DNA of 64,000 nt from Serratia liquefaciens (GCF_027594825.1 NZ_CP088930.1:3533019-3597018), one strand, 5' to 3'; shown: positions 7,744 through 15,565, counted from the first letter of the stretch. A program made the numbers and translations. The notes: generated by a model from the sequence alone, not told the origin.

Positions 7744-8916
7744 TTAAATGGCGCGTTGAACGCGCGGTGAAGCCAGCGAAATCAGCAGCAGCGACAGCAG
7801 CGCACTGCCCAGCGCCCCGACCAGCAGCCTGTCGAAACCGCCTGAAGACTCAATCCAGTAACCGGCCAGCGTTGGGCCGATCGCCATACCGCCGCCAATC
7901 ACCAGATTGATGTTGTTCATCAGCTTGCCGTTGTTATCCAGCCCGGCGACGCGGGCCAGGATAAACGGCAGCACAAAGGTCCAGGTAAACTTGAACAGCA
8001 CCGCCGCCAGCGCAAAGCGCAGCAGCTGCGGCGTGTGGAACAGCAGCGCAATGCCGGCGATCAGCAAGCCGTAACTTAGCCAGATGAGCCCATTGCCGCT
8101 TCGCCTGGCGCTGATGAAGGCCGCACCACCGGCACCGACGATGCCAAACAGCGTGGCGGACGCCAGCACCTGGCCGCTGCTGACCGGCGAAAGGCCGGCC
8201 GCGTGGGCGATACTGCCGATAAAGGTCCAGACTGCGCTCAGGCTGATATAAAAGGTCAGCACCGCCAGAACGGCGAAGGCTTTGCGCAGCCATGGCGTTG
8301 CCGTGGCATGGGCGGTGGATTGAGCAGGATGAAAGCCGCTGGGAAAGGCGGAAAGCAACGGCAAGCTGCACAGCATGATGGCCGCCAGGATCAGGTATAC
8401 CGCCATCAGGCCAAAATGGGCGAACAGCAGGGGCAGCACCAGCAGGCCAACGGCGCCCAGCACCAGTTGGCCCAGTACCCATAACGCGTAAACCCGGCTG
8501 GGGTTGGCGGTGCCACCGGCACAGGTAATACACAGGATCATCAGCGTGCCGCCCGCCAAAGAGGCGATGAAGCGCAGCCCCAGCAGCAGGTGAAAATCAC
8601 TGACCAGTGCCGACGCCAAATTGCCGACGATAAACACCCCCGCAGCCAGGGTTGCCACCCGGCGCCAGTTAACGCGGCTGATCCACCACCAGGCGGGCAG
8701 GGTGGCGAGGCTCATGGCCCCCAGCTCGGTGGAAAACAGATGGCCGATTTGCGCGGGGGTGAGCGACCATTGGCTGGCCAGCTGTGCGGCAACCGCCGGA
8801 GCGGTCATCAGGATGCCCGGTGCAATGGCGGCAAAGATGATGATGGCGGTCAACAGCCGCGGCGGGCAGGGGAGAGCCGCCCCGGCAGCGGGTACAGAAA
8901 CGGAATCACTGGACAT
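7744..8916 (-). CDS. MFS transporter
   Basis: A 390-residue hydrophobic protein with about 12 membrane segments; the first is near residues 20-45 (LLTAIIIFAAIAPGILM). It has the two-bundle layout of the major facilitator superfamily, with a central cytoplasmic loop near 195-205 (HPAQSTAHATATPWLRKA). It lies 13 bp upstream of the deacetylase gene and downstream of a LuxR-type gene on the same strand. It most likely moves the deacetylase substrate across the inner membrane. The substrate and direction cannot be read from the sequence. Confidence 0.83.
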   Translation of the reverse strand: MSSDSVSVPAAGAALPCPPRLLTAIIIFAAIAPGILMTAPAVAAQLASQWSLTPAQIGHLFSTELGAMSLATLPAWWWISRVNWRRVATLAAGVFIVGNLASALVSDFHLLLGLRFIASLAGGTLMILCITCAGGTANPSRVYALWVLGQLVLGAVGLLVLPLLFAHFGLMAVYLILAAIMLCSLPLLSAFPSGFHPAQSTAHATATPWLRKAFAVLAVLTFYISLSAVWTFIGSIAHAAGLSPVSSGQVLASATLFGIVGAGGAAFISARRSGNGLIWLSYGLLIAGIALLFHTPQLLRFALAAVLFKFTWTFVLPFILARVAGLDNNGKLMNNINLVIGGGMAIGPTLAGYWIESSGGFDRLLVGALGSALLSLLLISLASPRVQRAI

Positions 8917-9056
8917 AATAAGTATCCCCGCAGGTTAAGCCTGACTCAGATATAACCGCGTTGCCGTATTCTGGGCAGGCGGAAACCGCGCCATGAATGG
9001 CGAATAATTAACGAACTTATTTTCTCCACTATAAGCCGATGTTATGGCTCTATTTA

Positions 9057-9704
9057 TTAACCGTGGGCAATAAAGCTGCTGGCCACCAATTCGGTACGGT
9101 TGACCACTTCAGTTTTGGCAAAAATATTGCGCATATGGGTTTTTACCGTTGAAAGCGAAATACCCAGCTTCAACGCTATGCGTTTATTACTGGCGCCTTC
9201 ACGCACCATATTGACGATCTCCTGCTCTTTGGCGGTGAGCAGGCGGGCTTCCCCGTCGGGCAACAGGTCGCGGGTCGCCAGTTCGATCAGCGGCATCACC
9301 GCCCGCAGGCGACCGCGTTCCAGTTCGGTAAACGGCGTATCGCGGATCAAGGACACTCCGGCAACGATGCGTTTACGCTGCCGAATAAAGATCTCCGTCA
9401 TGTCGCGCATATCATTGGGCAGCATAAAGTCATGATAGTAATGGCGGTTATTGGCGATTGCCGCCGGGCTCATGCCGACCATATTGATGTCCTGCTGGTG
9501 AAAGTTGGCCGGCTTGAGCGGATCGATCTGCTGGAAATGGTTCAAGTACTGCTGATGGGTTTTATCGGAGATGCCGTGCAAAATATAGTGGTCTGGCCGT
9601 AGGTCATGGTTAACCAAATAAAACACCCCTGCGGACACCGGGATCAGGTGTGCAATGGTGGTCAAACAGCTGTTGATAAAGGCATCGGACGATGCAATGT
9701 GCAT
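9057..9704 (-). CDS. LuxR-type transcriptional regulator
   Basis: This 215-residue protein has a C-terminal LuxR helix-turn-helix at about 150-212 (LLTAKEQEIVN, IALKLGISLSTVKTHMRNIF). The N-terminal half is of a different, unrecognised sensory type and carries no receiver-domain aspartate pattern. It is encoded upstream of the MFS-deacetylase genes on the same strand (140-bp gap), and its promoter faces the permease operon at 10.27 kb. It may regulate either or both. An AT-rich palindrome lies about 200 bp upstream. Confidence 0.83.
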   Translation of the reverse strand: MHIASSDAFINSCLTTIAHLIPVSAGVFYLVNHDLRPDHYILHGISDKTHQQYLNHFQQIDPLKPANFHQQDINMVGMSPAAIANNRHYYHDFMLPNDMRDMTEIFIRQRKRIVAGVSLIRDTPFTELERGRLRAVMPLIELATRDLLPDGEARLLTAKEQEIVNMVREGASNKRIALKLGISLSTVKTHMRNIFAKTEVVNRTELVASSFIAHG

Positions 9705-9896
9705 GATTCATTTCCTCCCTTTATCGTTCGGTCTGGAATATTCGGTCAATATGTGAACGATACAAGCATAGTGATAGCAATTGTGCAACACAATAAATAC
9801 ATATTAACAACGTGAGCCTGATTGCAATAAAACACATAAATAACAAGGCAACGAAGAAGCCTCGGCAGCGACAGTGCTGCATGGGTGTCGATATTT

Positions 9897-9911
9897 TATT
9901 AATATATTAAC
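9897..9911. promoter_or_regulatory. AT-rich palindrome, inverse copy of the 2952 site
   Basis: Read on the minus strand this is CGTTAATATATTAAT, identical over 15 bases to the site at 2952-2966. Both copies lie in intergenic DNA next to a LuxR-type gene. Candidate operator; binding protein unknown. Confidence 0.4.
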
Positions 9912-10017
9912 GAATGACCTGTGGCCTTCCTGCTGAATTTACAGCAATTTCCCCCTCGGCGTGGTGACCCCCTGCGATATCACCGGCCAGTCTCGCCGCT
10001 GATGCCGCTCCCCGCGG

Positions 10018-10042
10018 CTCGTTCTTAAGAACGATAGACAGC
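10018..10042 (+). repeat. palindromic element, copy 1 (TCGTTCTTAAGAACGA)
   Basis: A perfect 16-bp palindrome (10019-10034) is followed by TAGACAGC. Copy 2 at 10144-10168 has the same layout. The two copies differ in the palindrome at one position and its partner (T-A here, C-G in copy 2), so pairing is conserved. This suggests selection for a DNA dyad or an RNA stem with loop TTAA. Confidence 0.6.
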
Positions 10043-10143
10043 CTTAATCCCGTTGGTTCTCTCTGTGAAAACCTTTTCCTGCCAACGAAAACCATAACGG
10101 TTGATTGGGCACCAAAGGTAAGACGAAAAAGCTATGGTTTGGC

Positions 10144-10168
10144 CTCGTCCTTAAGGACGATAGTCAGC
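10144..10168 (+). repeat. palindromic element, copy 2 (TCGTCCTTAAGGACGA)
   Basis: A perfect 16-bp palindrome (10145-10160) is followed by TAGTCAGC, matching copy 1. Its centre is 126 bp from that of copy 1, close to twelve turns of B-DNA, which would place bound dimers on the same face. It ends about 100 bp before the permease start. It could be an operator pair or a tandem RNA motif in the leader. Confidence 0.6.
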
Positions 10169-10269
10169 ATTTTCTTTTCCTCTCTATAGTGATATTGCCG
10201 CCACTGGCGACGAAACACCTGCAAATGCACCATCAGGGCCAAACGATAAAACTATAAGAGGATATAACC

Positions 10270-11763
10270 ATGAACCTGTCGTCGCGGCTTCATGCCCATC
10301 TTGAGCGGGGCAAGGTCGGATTCCCCACCACGCTGGCCAGCTCGGTCGGGGTGATTATGGCCAGCCCGGTGATCCTCACCGTGACCAGCGGTTTCGGCAT
10401 CGGCGGCGATACCTTCGCGCTGGCGATGCTGATCGCCTTTATCATGATGCAGGCCCAGCTCACCACCTTCTCGGAGGCGGCGGCGATATTGCCGACCTCA
10501 GGATCGGTGTATGACTATATCGCCTGTGGTATGGGACGTTTTTTTGCCATTACCGGCGCGCTGTCGGCCTACCTGATCGTGCATATCTTTGCCGGGACCG
10601 CCGAAACCATTCTCTCCGGCATCATGGCGCTGGTGAATTTTGAGCACCTTAATACCCTGATGGAAACGCACAATGCTTCCTGGATGGTGGGGGTGGGTTT
10701 GGTCATCGTCTTCGGTGCACTCAACGCCTTCGGCATTGAGGCCTTCGGTAAAGCGGAGATCGTGCTGACCTTCGCCATGTGGAGCACCCTGGTGATATTT
10801 GGCATTACCGGGCTGCTTTCGCCGCATGCGGTACCGCTGGAAGGCTGGTTTGGCAGCACGCTGAGCCTGAGCGATCCCTTTGCGGTATTCAGCCTGATCG
10901 GCATGGCGATGTTCATGTTCGTCGGGTGTGAGTTGGTCACGCCGATGGCGCCGGAGATCAAACGCTCCGCCAGCGTGATCCCTCGGGCAATGTCGCTGGG
11001 ACTCTGCGGCGTGGCGGTTTGCATGGCGTTGTACGGCGCGGCGCTCAGCCATCAGGTGGAAAATGTGGTGGTAGATGCCGCCAACGGCGTTCATCTGTTG
11101 GATACGCCGATGGCGATCCCGGCTTTTGCCGGTCAGGTGATGGGCGAATTCGGCAAATACTGGTTGGGTATCGGGCTGCTGCTGGCCGGGGCGGCGACCA
11201 TCAACACGCTGATGGCGGCGGTGCCGCGCATTCTTTATGGCATGGCGCTGGACGGGGCATTGCCACGTATCTTCGCCTATCTGCACCCCCGTTTTAAAAC
11301 CCCGGTGGTGGGTATTCTGGTGGCGGTGTTAATACCCTGCGTGCATGCCTTCGCCATTCAGGGCAATCTCGACCGCATCATTCCGCTGGTGCTGGCGGCG
11401 GTGTGCGCCTGGGGCGTGGCCTACCTGCTGGTCACCTGCTCGGTGGTGATCCTGCGTATTCGCCGCCCGGATCTGCCACGCGCTTACAAATCTCCCTGGT
11501 TCCCGCTGCCGCAAATTGTCTCCAGCGTGGGCATCGTGCTGGCGATTATCTATATCACCCCGCCGGGCATGGATCCGCGTGCCGTCTATATCCCGTTCAG
11601 CATCATGATTGGCCTGACTGCCGCCTATGCGTTGTTCTGGACCCTGTGCGTACAAAAGGTCAATCCGTTTAAACCGGTGCCGGTCGAACAGGTACTGGAA
11701 ACGGCCTTTGCCAAAGCGGAAAGCGAGGAGGCGCAGTTTGATCGGCTTACTTCCCTCACTTAA
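10270..11763 (+). CDS. APC-superfamily amino acid/amine permease
   Basis: The 497-residue protein is an inner-membrane permease with about 12 membrane segments. Early segments (TTLASSVGVIMASPVILTV, then GGDTFALAMLIAFIMMQAQ) fit the amino acid-polyamine-organocation fold with its broken first helix. The ATG follows AGAGGATATAACC. It is the first gene of a five-gene operon; the next frame starts inside its last codons. As lead gene it probably imports the operon's substrate, an amino acid or amine by family. The specific substrate is unknown. Confidence 0.87.
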   Translation: MNLSSRLHAHLERGKVGFPTTLASSVGVIMASPVILTVTSGFGIGGDTFALAMLIAFIMMQAQLTTFSEAAAILPTSGSVYDYIACGMGRFFAITGALSAYLIVHIFAGTAETILSGIMALVNFEHLNTLMETHNASWMVGVGLVIVFGALNAFGIEAFGKAEIVLTFAMWSTLVIFGITGLLSPHAVPLEGWFGSTLSLSDPFAVFSLIGMAMFMFVGCELVTPMAPEIKRSASVIPRAMSLGLCGVAVCMALYGAALSHQVENVVVDAANGVHLLDTPMAIPAFAGQVMGEFGKYWLGIGLLLAGAATINTLMAAVPRILYGMALDGALPRIFAYLHPRFKTPVVGILVAVLIPCVHAFAIQGNLDRIIPLVLAAVCAWGVAYLLVTCSVVILRIRRPDLPRAYKSPWFPLPQIVSSVGIVLAIIYITPPGMDPRAVYIPFSIMIGLTAAYALFWTLCVQKVNPFKPVPVEQVLETAFAKAESEEAQFDRLTSLT

Positions 11764-12325
11764 TCGCTATTGGCAGCGTCCTCCGGCGGGCTACCAGCCA
11801 GGGGTGACCCTCAGCCGCCTGGCGAACAGTCTGCAGCCCTATGACTGCGAACGTCTTTCGCCCTGCCTGCTGCGCCTGACCCTGCCACAGGGAGCGGTTA
11901 TCGACATCAGCGAACGGGTCAGCGCGCTGTTTATGGCGCATATCGTCAGCCAGCGTTTCTGCGTGCAGGGGGCGTGCTCGCAGAAGGAACCGCTGACGCT
12001 AGGTATTAACGCCGGGGGGTGGTTACGGCGACGCGGTATCGTTTATCGCGCGACCCGGGATGATGCCGCAGCGCAGCGAATGATTGCCGCTCTGCGGCGC
12101 TATCCGCAGATTGCTGAAACGCTGGAGCAGCTTGATTTTCGGCGTATCCAACTGACGGTCGCTGCCGGTCATTGGCGGCTGGAGATCGAACATTTTGCCG
12201 CTTCGGAAGTGGTCAGCCGTTTGCCTGCCGGTCGCCGCTATCTGCGGCTGGAACCGGAGCAGCGGCGCTTGCTGCTGAGCAGCCTGCTGATGATCGGCCA
12301 ATTGATGGAGAAACTGGATGAGTAG
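11738..12325 (+). CDS. unknown protein coupled to APC permease (possibly DUF3156)
   Basis: I do not recognise this 195-residue protein with certainty; its place next to an APC permease recalls the DUF3156 group. I chose the TTG at 11738 because AGGAG lies 7 bases upstream; it overlaps the permease end by 26 bp, and earlier starts lie deeper inside the permease gene. It has no signal peptide or membrane segment. Two cysteines (QRFCVQGACSQ) and many arginines are visible. It overlaps the next SDR gene by 8 bp, so all three are translationally coupled. It may be an accessory factor for transport or the following enzymes; that is a guess. Confidence 0.65.
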   Translation: MIGLLPSLNRYWQRPPAGYQPGVTLSRLANSLQPYDCERLSPCLLRLTLPQGAVIDISERVSALFMAHIVSQRFCVQGACSQKEPLTLGINAGGWLRRRGIVYRATRDDAAAQRMIAALRRYPQIAETLEQLDFRRIQLTVAAGHWRLEIEHFAASEVVSRLPAGRRYLRLEPEQRRLLLSSLLMIGQLMEKLDE

Positions 12326-13100
12326 AGTCGTGGTGATTACCGGCGGCGGCACCGGCGTGGGGGCTGCGTGCGCCAGGCTGCTGGCGAGCAGGGGCGATCG
12401 GGTATTTATCATCGGCCGCCGCCGTGAACCTCTGATGGCGCTGGCGGACGACATTGGCGCGCAGGTATTGGTGGGGGACGCCGCCAGCGGCGAATGCTGG
12501 CAAAGCCAGCTGTTGCCGGCCATTTTGCAACAGGCCGGGTGCATCGACTGCCTGATCGGCAGCGCCGGCGGGATGGGGCTGGGGCGGATTACCGAAATGA
12601 ACGATGACCAGTGGCGTCTGGCGCTGGACAGCAATCTCAACAGTGCTTTTGCCAGCGCCCGCGCCTGCCTGCCGGAGCTGGTGAAAACCGGCGGCAACCT
12701 GCTGTTTGTCGCCTCGATCGCTTCGCTGGCCGCCGGGCCGGAGGTTTGCGGCTACGTGACCGCCAAACATGCGCTGATTGGGCTGATGCGCTCCATCGCT
12801 CGTGACTACGGCCCGCTGGGCGTGCGTGCCAACGCGGTGTGTCCCGGTTGGGTCACTACGCCGATGGCGGATGAAGAGATGCAGCCGCTGATGGCTGAGT
12901 ACCACCTTACGCTGGAGCAGGCTTACCAACGGGTATGCCGCGACGTGCCGTTGCGTCGCCCGGCCAGCGCCGAAGAGATCGCCGGTATCTGCCGTTTTCT
13001 CTGTTCGGACGAAGCGTCGATCATTACCGGTGCGGCGCTGGTGGCCGACGGCGGCTCCACCATCGTCGACGTACCGACATTGGCTTTTACTTCCCTTTAA
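12318..13100 (+). CDS. short-chain dehydrogenase/reductase (first of two)
   Basis: The 260-residue protein is a classical SDR. The cofactor site TGGGTGVG is at about residues 8-15, the NAG-like motif appears as GSAGG near 75, and the active-site set is S in VASIAS with YVTAK (Y and K). The C-terminal GAALVADGGS is the usual substrate-side strand. It catalyses an NAD(P)-linked alcohol/carbonyl step. It overlaps the upstream unknown gene by 8 bp and is followed 10 bp later by the MoaF-like gene. The substrate is unknown. Confidence 0.85.
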   Translation: MSRVVVITGGGTGVGAACARLLASRGDRVFIIGRRREPLMALADDIGAQVLVGDAASGECWQSQLLPAILQQAGCIDCLIGSAGGMGLGRITEMNDDQWRLALDSNLNSAFASARACLPELVKTGGNLLFVASIASLAAGPEVCGYVTAKHALIGLMRSIARDYGPLGVRANAVCPGWVTTPMADEEMQPLMAEYHLTLEQAYQRVCRDVPLRRPASAEEIAGICRFLCSDEASIITGAALVADGGSTIVDVPTLAFTSL

Positions 13101-13110
13101 GGAGCATCAA

Positions 13111-13908
13111 ATGAGTACAGAAGCGGTATTTATTCAGGTTGGCGCACTGGCGGAAGGCTTTGCGCCGCACAGCAATACGCTGGAACAGCAGCATGGGTTG
13201 AGCGGTAACACGCTGACATTACGTTTTGCCGACGGTGAAATGCTGAGTTGTCACTTTGTCGATGAGCAGACGCTGAGTTGGGGGGAGTACAGGGGCATCG
13301 CTTATCGCGCCACCAGCATCCGCCCCGGCATTCTGTTTATCGATTTTCTCGATCCCGCACAGGATAACGCCAGTATTACGCTGGTGTGCGATCGCAACCA
13401 GGGGAATTTCACGGCGGTGTATGGCCAATTGCCGGATGAGGAACAGGCCCGTCTGGACGCCTTCAGCCGGGTTGAGCAAGGGCTGCCGCTGACGGCGGTC
13501 AACGTTGAATTCCACTTTGGCACGCTGGATAACGCCGATGCTGAGCCGCCACAGTTCACTGACGAGCTGATCGGCATGCGCAATATGTATACCTACAGCC
13601 CGACCGAGCGTTACGAACACATTTATCTGAACGACAATTTCTATGCCTGGCAGTGTCTGGACGGCGTGGAAAAAGGGCTGGCGGATGTCGATCGCTGCCA
13701 CTACGTGAAGGTAGCCGAACAGCTGTACCTGTTTGTCTGGCGGGAGAAGATTGTGCCGACGCTGGGCGTAGTCATTATCGACCTGCAAGGCATGCGCACC
13801 GACGGCAAGATCCTCGGCTATCAGGGCAGCGATTTCAGCGCGCTGAGCAATTTTGCGGTAGGCGCCCATGCGCAGGTGCTGAACACCACGCGTCACCCAC
13901 GGGGATAG
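13111..13908 (+). CDS. MoaF-like protein (two calycin-type halves)
   Basis: The 265-residue product resembles MoaF, first known from the monoamine regulon of Klebsiella and misleadingly named for molybdenum cofactor. The N-terminal half (about 1-110) and C-terminal half (about 145-260) each look like a small lipocalin-like barrel, the fold also used by phenolic acid decarboxylases. Recognisable pieces include FADGEMLSCHF, SWGEYRGIAYRA, FLVWREKI-like FVWREKIVPTLG and GYQGSDFSALSN. The ATG follows AAGGAG; the next SDR starts 5 bp after its stop. A role in converting an amine-derived aromatic or acid is possible but not shown. Confidence 0.72.
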   Translation: MSTEAVFIQVGALAEGFAPHSNTLEQQHGLSGNTLTLRFADGEMLSCHFVDEQTLSWGEYRGIAYRATSIRPGILFIDFLDPAQDNASITLVCDRNQGNFTAVYGQLPDEEQARLDAFSRVEQGLPLTAVNVEFHFGTLDNADAEPPQFTDELIGMRNMYTYSPTERYEHIYLNDNFYAWQCLDGVEKGLADVDRCHYVKVAEQLYLFVWREKIVPTLGVVIIDLQGMRTDGKILGYQGSDFSALSNFAVGAHAQVLNTTRHPRG

Positions 13909-13912
13909 GCCG

Positions 13913-14704
13913 ATGAATGCAACCTATGCGGCCGATGCCTTCAGCGGTCAGGTGGTACTGGTGACGGGCGGTGCGCAGGGCATCGGGCTGGCGATCGTCA
14001 GTGCCTTTGCTCAGTTGGGCGCGACGGTGGTGATGGCGGATCTGCAGCTGCAAAAAGCGCAGGATGCCGCCGAGGCACTGCAACAACAGGGCGGGCAGGT
14101 ACAGGCGATGGCCTGCGATCTGGCCGATTCGGGGCAGATTACCGAACTGATAGCGGTGGTGGGGTTGCAGCATCAACGGCTGGACGTGGTGATCCATAAC
14201 GCGGCTTACTTCCCGCTGACACCCTTTGCCGAGATTGACGCCGTGTTATTGCAACGCACGCTGAGCGTTAATCTGATGGCGCCGTTCTTTCTGGCACAGG
14301 CGGCGTTACCCTGGATGCAGCGTCAGGGCGGGGGCTGCATTTTGGTGACTTCGTCAGTGACCGGGCCACGGGTCGCCTATCCGGGGCTGGCGCACTATGC
14401 CGCTTCAAAGGCCGGGGTCAATGGGTTTATTCGCGCGGCGGCGCTGGAACTGGCGGCGGCCGGCGTCAGGGTCAACGGCGTGGAGCCGGGGATGATCCGC
14501 ACGCCGGCGATGGCCAATCTGGGGGGCGCGGCGGTCAATCAGGCGATTGCGGCCGCAGTGCCGCTCGGGCGATTGGGGGAGCCGGAAGACATCGCGGCGG
14601 CGATGGTGTTTCTCGCCTCGCCGGCGGCCGCCTATATGACCGGCCAAACGCTGGTGGTGGACGGCGGCGCATTACTCCCCGAGGCCCATCCTGTTCTTTC
14701 TTGA
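13913..14704 (+). CDS. short-chain dehydrogenase/reductase (second of two)
   Basis: This 263-residue classical SDR has TGGAQGIG near residues 19-26, HNAAY near 97, a catalytic S in TSSVTG, and YAASK. It differs clearly from the SDR at 12318, so the two probably act on different intermediates. It begins 5 bp after the MoaF-like stop and closes the operon. A weak hairpin follows. Its product or substrate cannot be named from the sequence. Confidence 0.85.
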   Translation: MNATYAADAFSGQVVLVTGGAQGIGLAIVSAFAQLGATVVMADLQLQKAQDAAEALQQQGGQVQAMACDLADSGQITELIAVVGLQHQRLDVVIHNAAYFPLTPFAEIDAVLLQRTLSVNLMAPFFLAQAALPWMQRQGGGCILVTSSVTGPRVAYPGLAHYAASKAGVNGFIRAAALELAAAGVRVNGVEPGMIRTPAMANLGGAAVNQAIAAAVPLGRLGEPEDIAAAMVFLASPAAAYMTGQTLVVDGGALLPEAHPVLS

Positions 14705-14725
14705 CGTTGCAGCCTGGCGGCAACG
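14705..14725. terminator. weak hairpin at end of SDR operon
   Basis: CGTTGC and GCAACG form a 6-bp stem with a 9-base loop in the 52-bp gap between the convergent SDR and hpaR genes. No clear T run follows, so the call is tentative. Confidence 0.3.
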
Positions 14726-14756
14726 CCAATTATTTAGAGGATGATAATCGAAAGGA

Positions 14757-15209
14757 TCATTTCTTTGTTGGATGGGCGGTCACGTTGGCGGGCAGTTTCT
14801 CCCCCAGGGTGATCAGTTCGTCCAGCAAGGTCATCAACTGGTCCATTTTCTGCTGTGAAAATGCGGCTTCGATCTCAGCGTACCCCTGTTCTACCTGGTG
14901 GCGCGCCACTTCATACAGCTCCTGCCCCTGCTGGGTGAGAGACACGTACAGCTTGCGCTGATCGTTAACCGGTTTCAGGCGGAAAATCAGCTTATCGCGT
15001 TCCATGCGCGACAAAATGCCGGTCAGGCTGGGGCGCAGGATGCAGGTTTCTGCCGCCAATTCGTGGAATTCGATTGAACGGCTGTTGGCCAGAACGCGAA
15101 TGATGCGCCATTGCTGTTCGGTCAGGTTATGGCTTTTCAGGATCGGGCGAAAAAAGCCCATGGCGGTTTCACGCGCTTGCAGCAGGGCAATGGTTAAGGA
15201 CTCATGCAT
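14757..15209 (-). CDS. hpaR: HpaR, MarR-family repressor of the hpa cluster
   Basis: The 150-residue protein matches the homoprotocatechuate repressor HpaR/HpcR: a MarR winged helix with TEQQWRIIRVLA, the recognition region LRPSLTGILSRMERD and the wing LIFRLKPVNDQRK. The ATG at 15209 follows AAGG with 8-base spacing and gives the usual family length; a longer frame to 15290 lacks support. It is divergent from hpaG1, and two similar ATTAA-N4-TTAAT palindromes lie in the shared gap. HpaR is known to repress its own gene and the meta-cleavage operon until an hpa pathway compound binds. Confidence 0.92.
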   Translation of the reverse strand: MHESLTIALLQARETAMGFFRPILKSHNLTEQQWRIIRVLANSRSIEFHELAAETCILRPSLTGILSRMERDKLIFRLKPVNDQRKLYVSLTQQGQELYEVARHQVEQGYAEIEAAFSQQKMDQLMTLLDELITLGEKLPANVTAHPTKK

Positions 15210-15313
15210 AGATTTGGCCTTGGCTATAAGGGGTTCTTTGTTCCGGCATTTACCGGCGGGGCTCGGCAGGCGGCCCCACGGGCGCTGCAATCCCTTCCTG
15301 TAAATCCTGATTT

Positions 15314-15329
15314 TATTAATAACTTAATA
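15314..15329. promoter_or_regulatory. candidate HpaR operator 2
   Basis: TATTAA-TAAC-TTAATA is a palindrome with the same core (ATTAA, four bases, TTAAT) as the stronger site at 15507-15528. It lies about 105 bp upstream of the hpaR start codon, a suitable position for autorepression. Confidence 0.5.
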
Positions 15330-15444
15330 GTAGCCAAGTTTACCCCGATGGATAAAGCGAAAACGCCTATACAGCGGTAAAAATCAGCTAAAAATGATTA
15401 ATCCGTTGAATAATCACGCTAATGTTCATGGGTTGTGAATATTT

Positions 15445-15460
15445 TGTTATCACGATCACA
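15445..15460. promoter_or_regulatory. CRP-like site upstream of hpaG1
   Basis: TGTTA-TCACGA-TCACA matches the CRP consensus at 9 of 10 half-site positions. Its centre is about 58 bp upstream of the transcription start implied by the TATAAA at 15498, close to the class I position. CRP control of hpa promoters is known in E. coli. Confidence 0.5.
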
Positions 15461-15476
15461 AATCAATCCACCCGCG

Positions 15477-15528
15477 TTGCGTAAAAGCTGAACAGCGTAT
15501 AAAAGTATTCATTAACATATTAATGAAT
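15477..15528 (+). promoter_or_regulatory. hpaG promoter with HpaR operator 1
   Basis: A TTGCGT (15477) and TATAAA (15498) pair with 15-bp spacing forms a candidate sigma-70 promoter. Directly after it lies a 22-bp dyad, ATTCATTAA and TTAATGAAT around CATA (15507-15528), which would cover the start point. MarR-type repressors bind such dyads, and HpaR of E. coli is known to bind near the start of the hpaG transcript. Confidence 0.65.
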
Positions 15529-15565
15529 GCCAAATTGCCCTGTTGTGTCATTGAAAGGAGTTTGC

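Larger units (their letters stand above)
9705..10269. other. 565-bp intergenic regulatory region without a convincing gene
   Basis: This gap separates the leftward LuxR-type gene from the rightward permease operon. It contains an AT-rich palindrome (9897-9911) and two related palindromic elements (10018 and 10144). A 62-codon open frame on the minus strand (10095-9907) has no ribosome site and no family resemblance, so I do not call it. The last 250 bp are best read as a long structured leader or multi-operator promoter of the permease operon. Confidence 0.6.

Noticed and set aside
3960..9048. Shared 13-mer CCGATGTTATGGC at 3960 and 9036
   Set aside because: Dozens of 13-base matches are expected by chance in 64 kb, and no palindrome or other structure supports it.
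9907..10095. 62-codon open frame on the minus strand in the permease leader
   Set aside because: No ribosome site, no family resemblance, and it overlaps a palindromic regulatory element.
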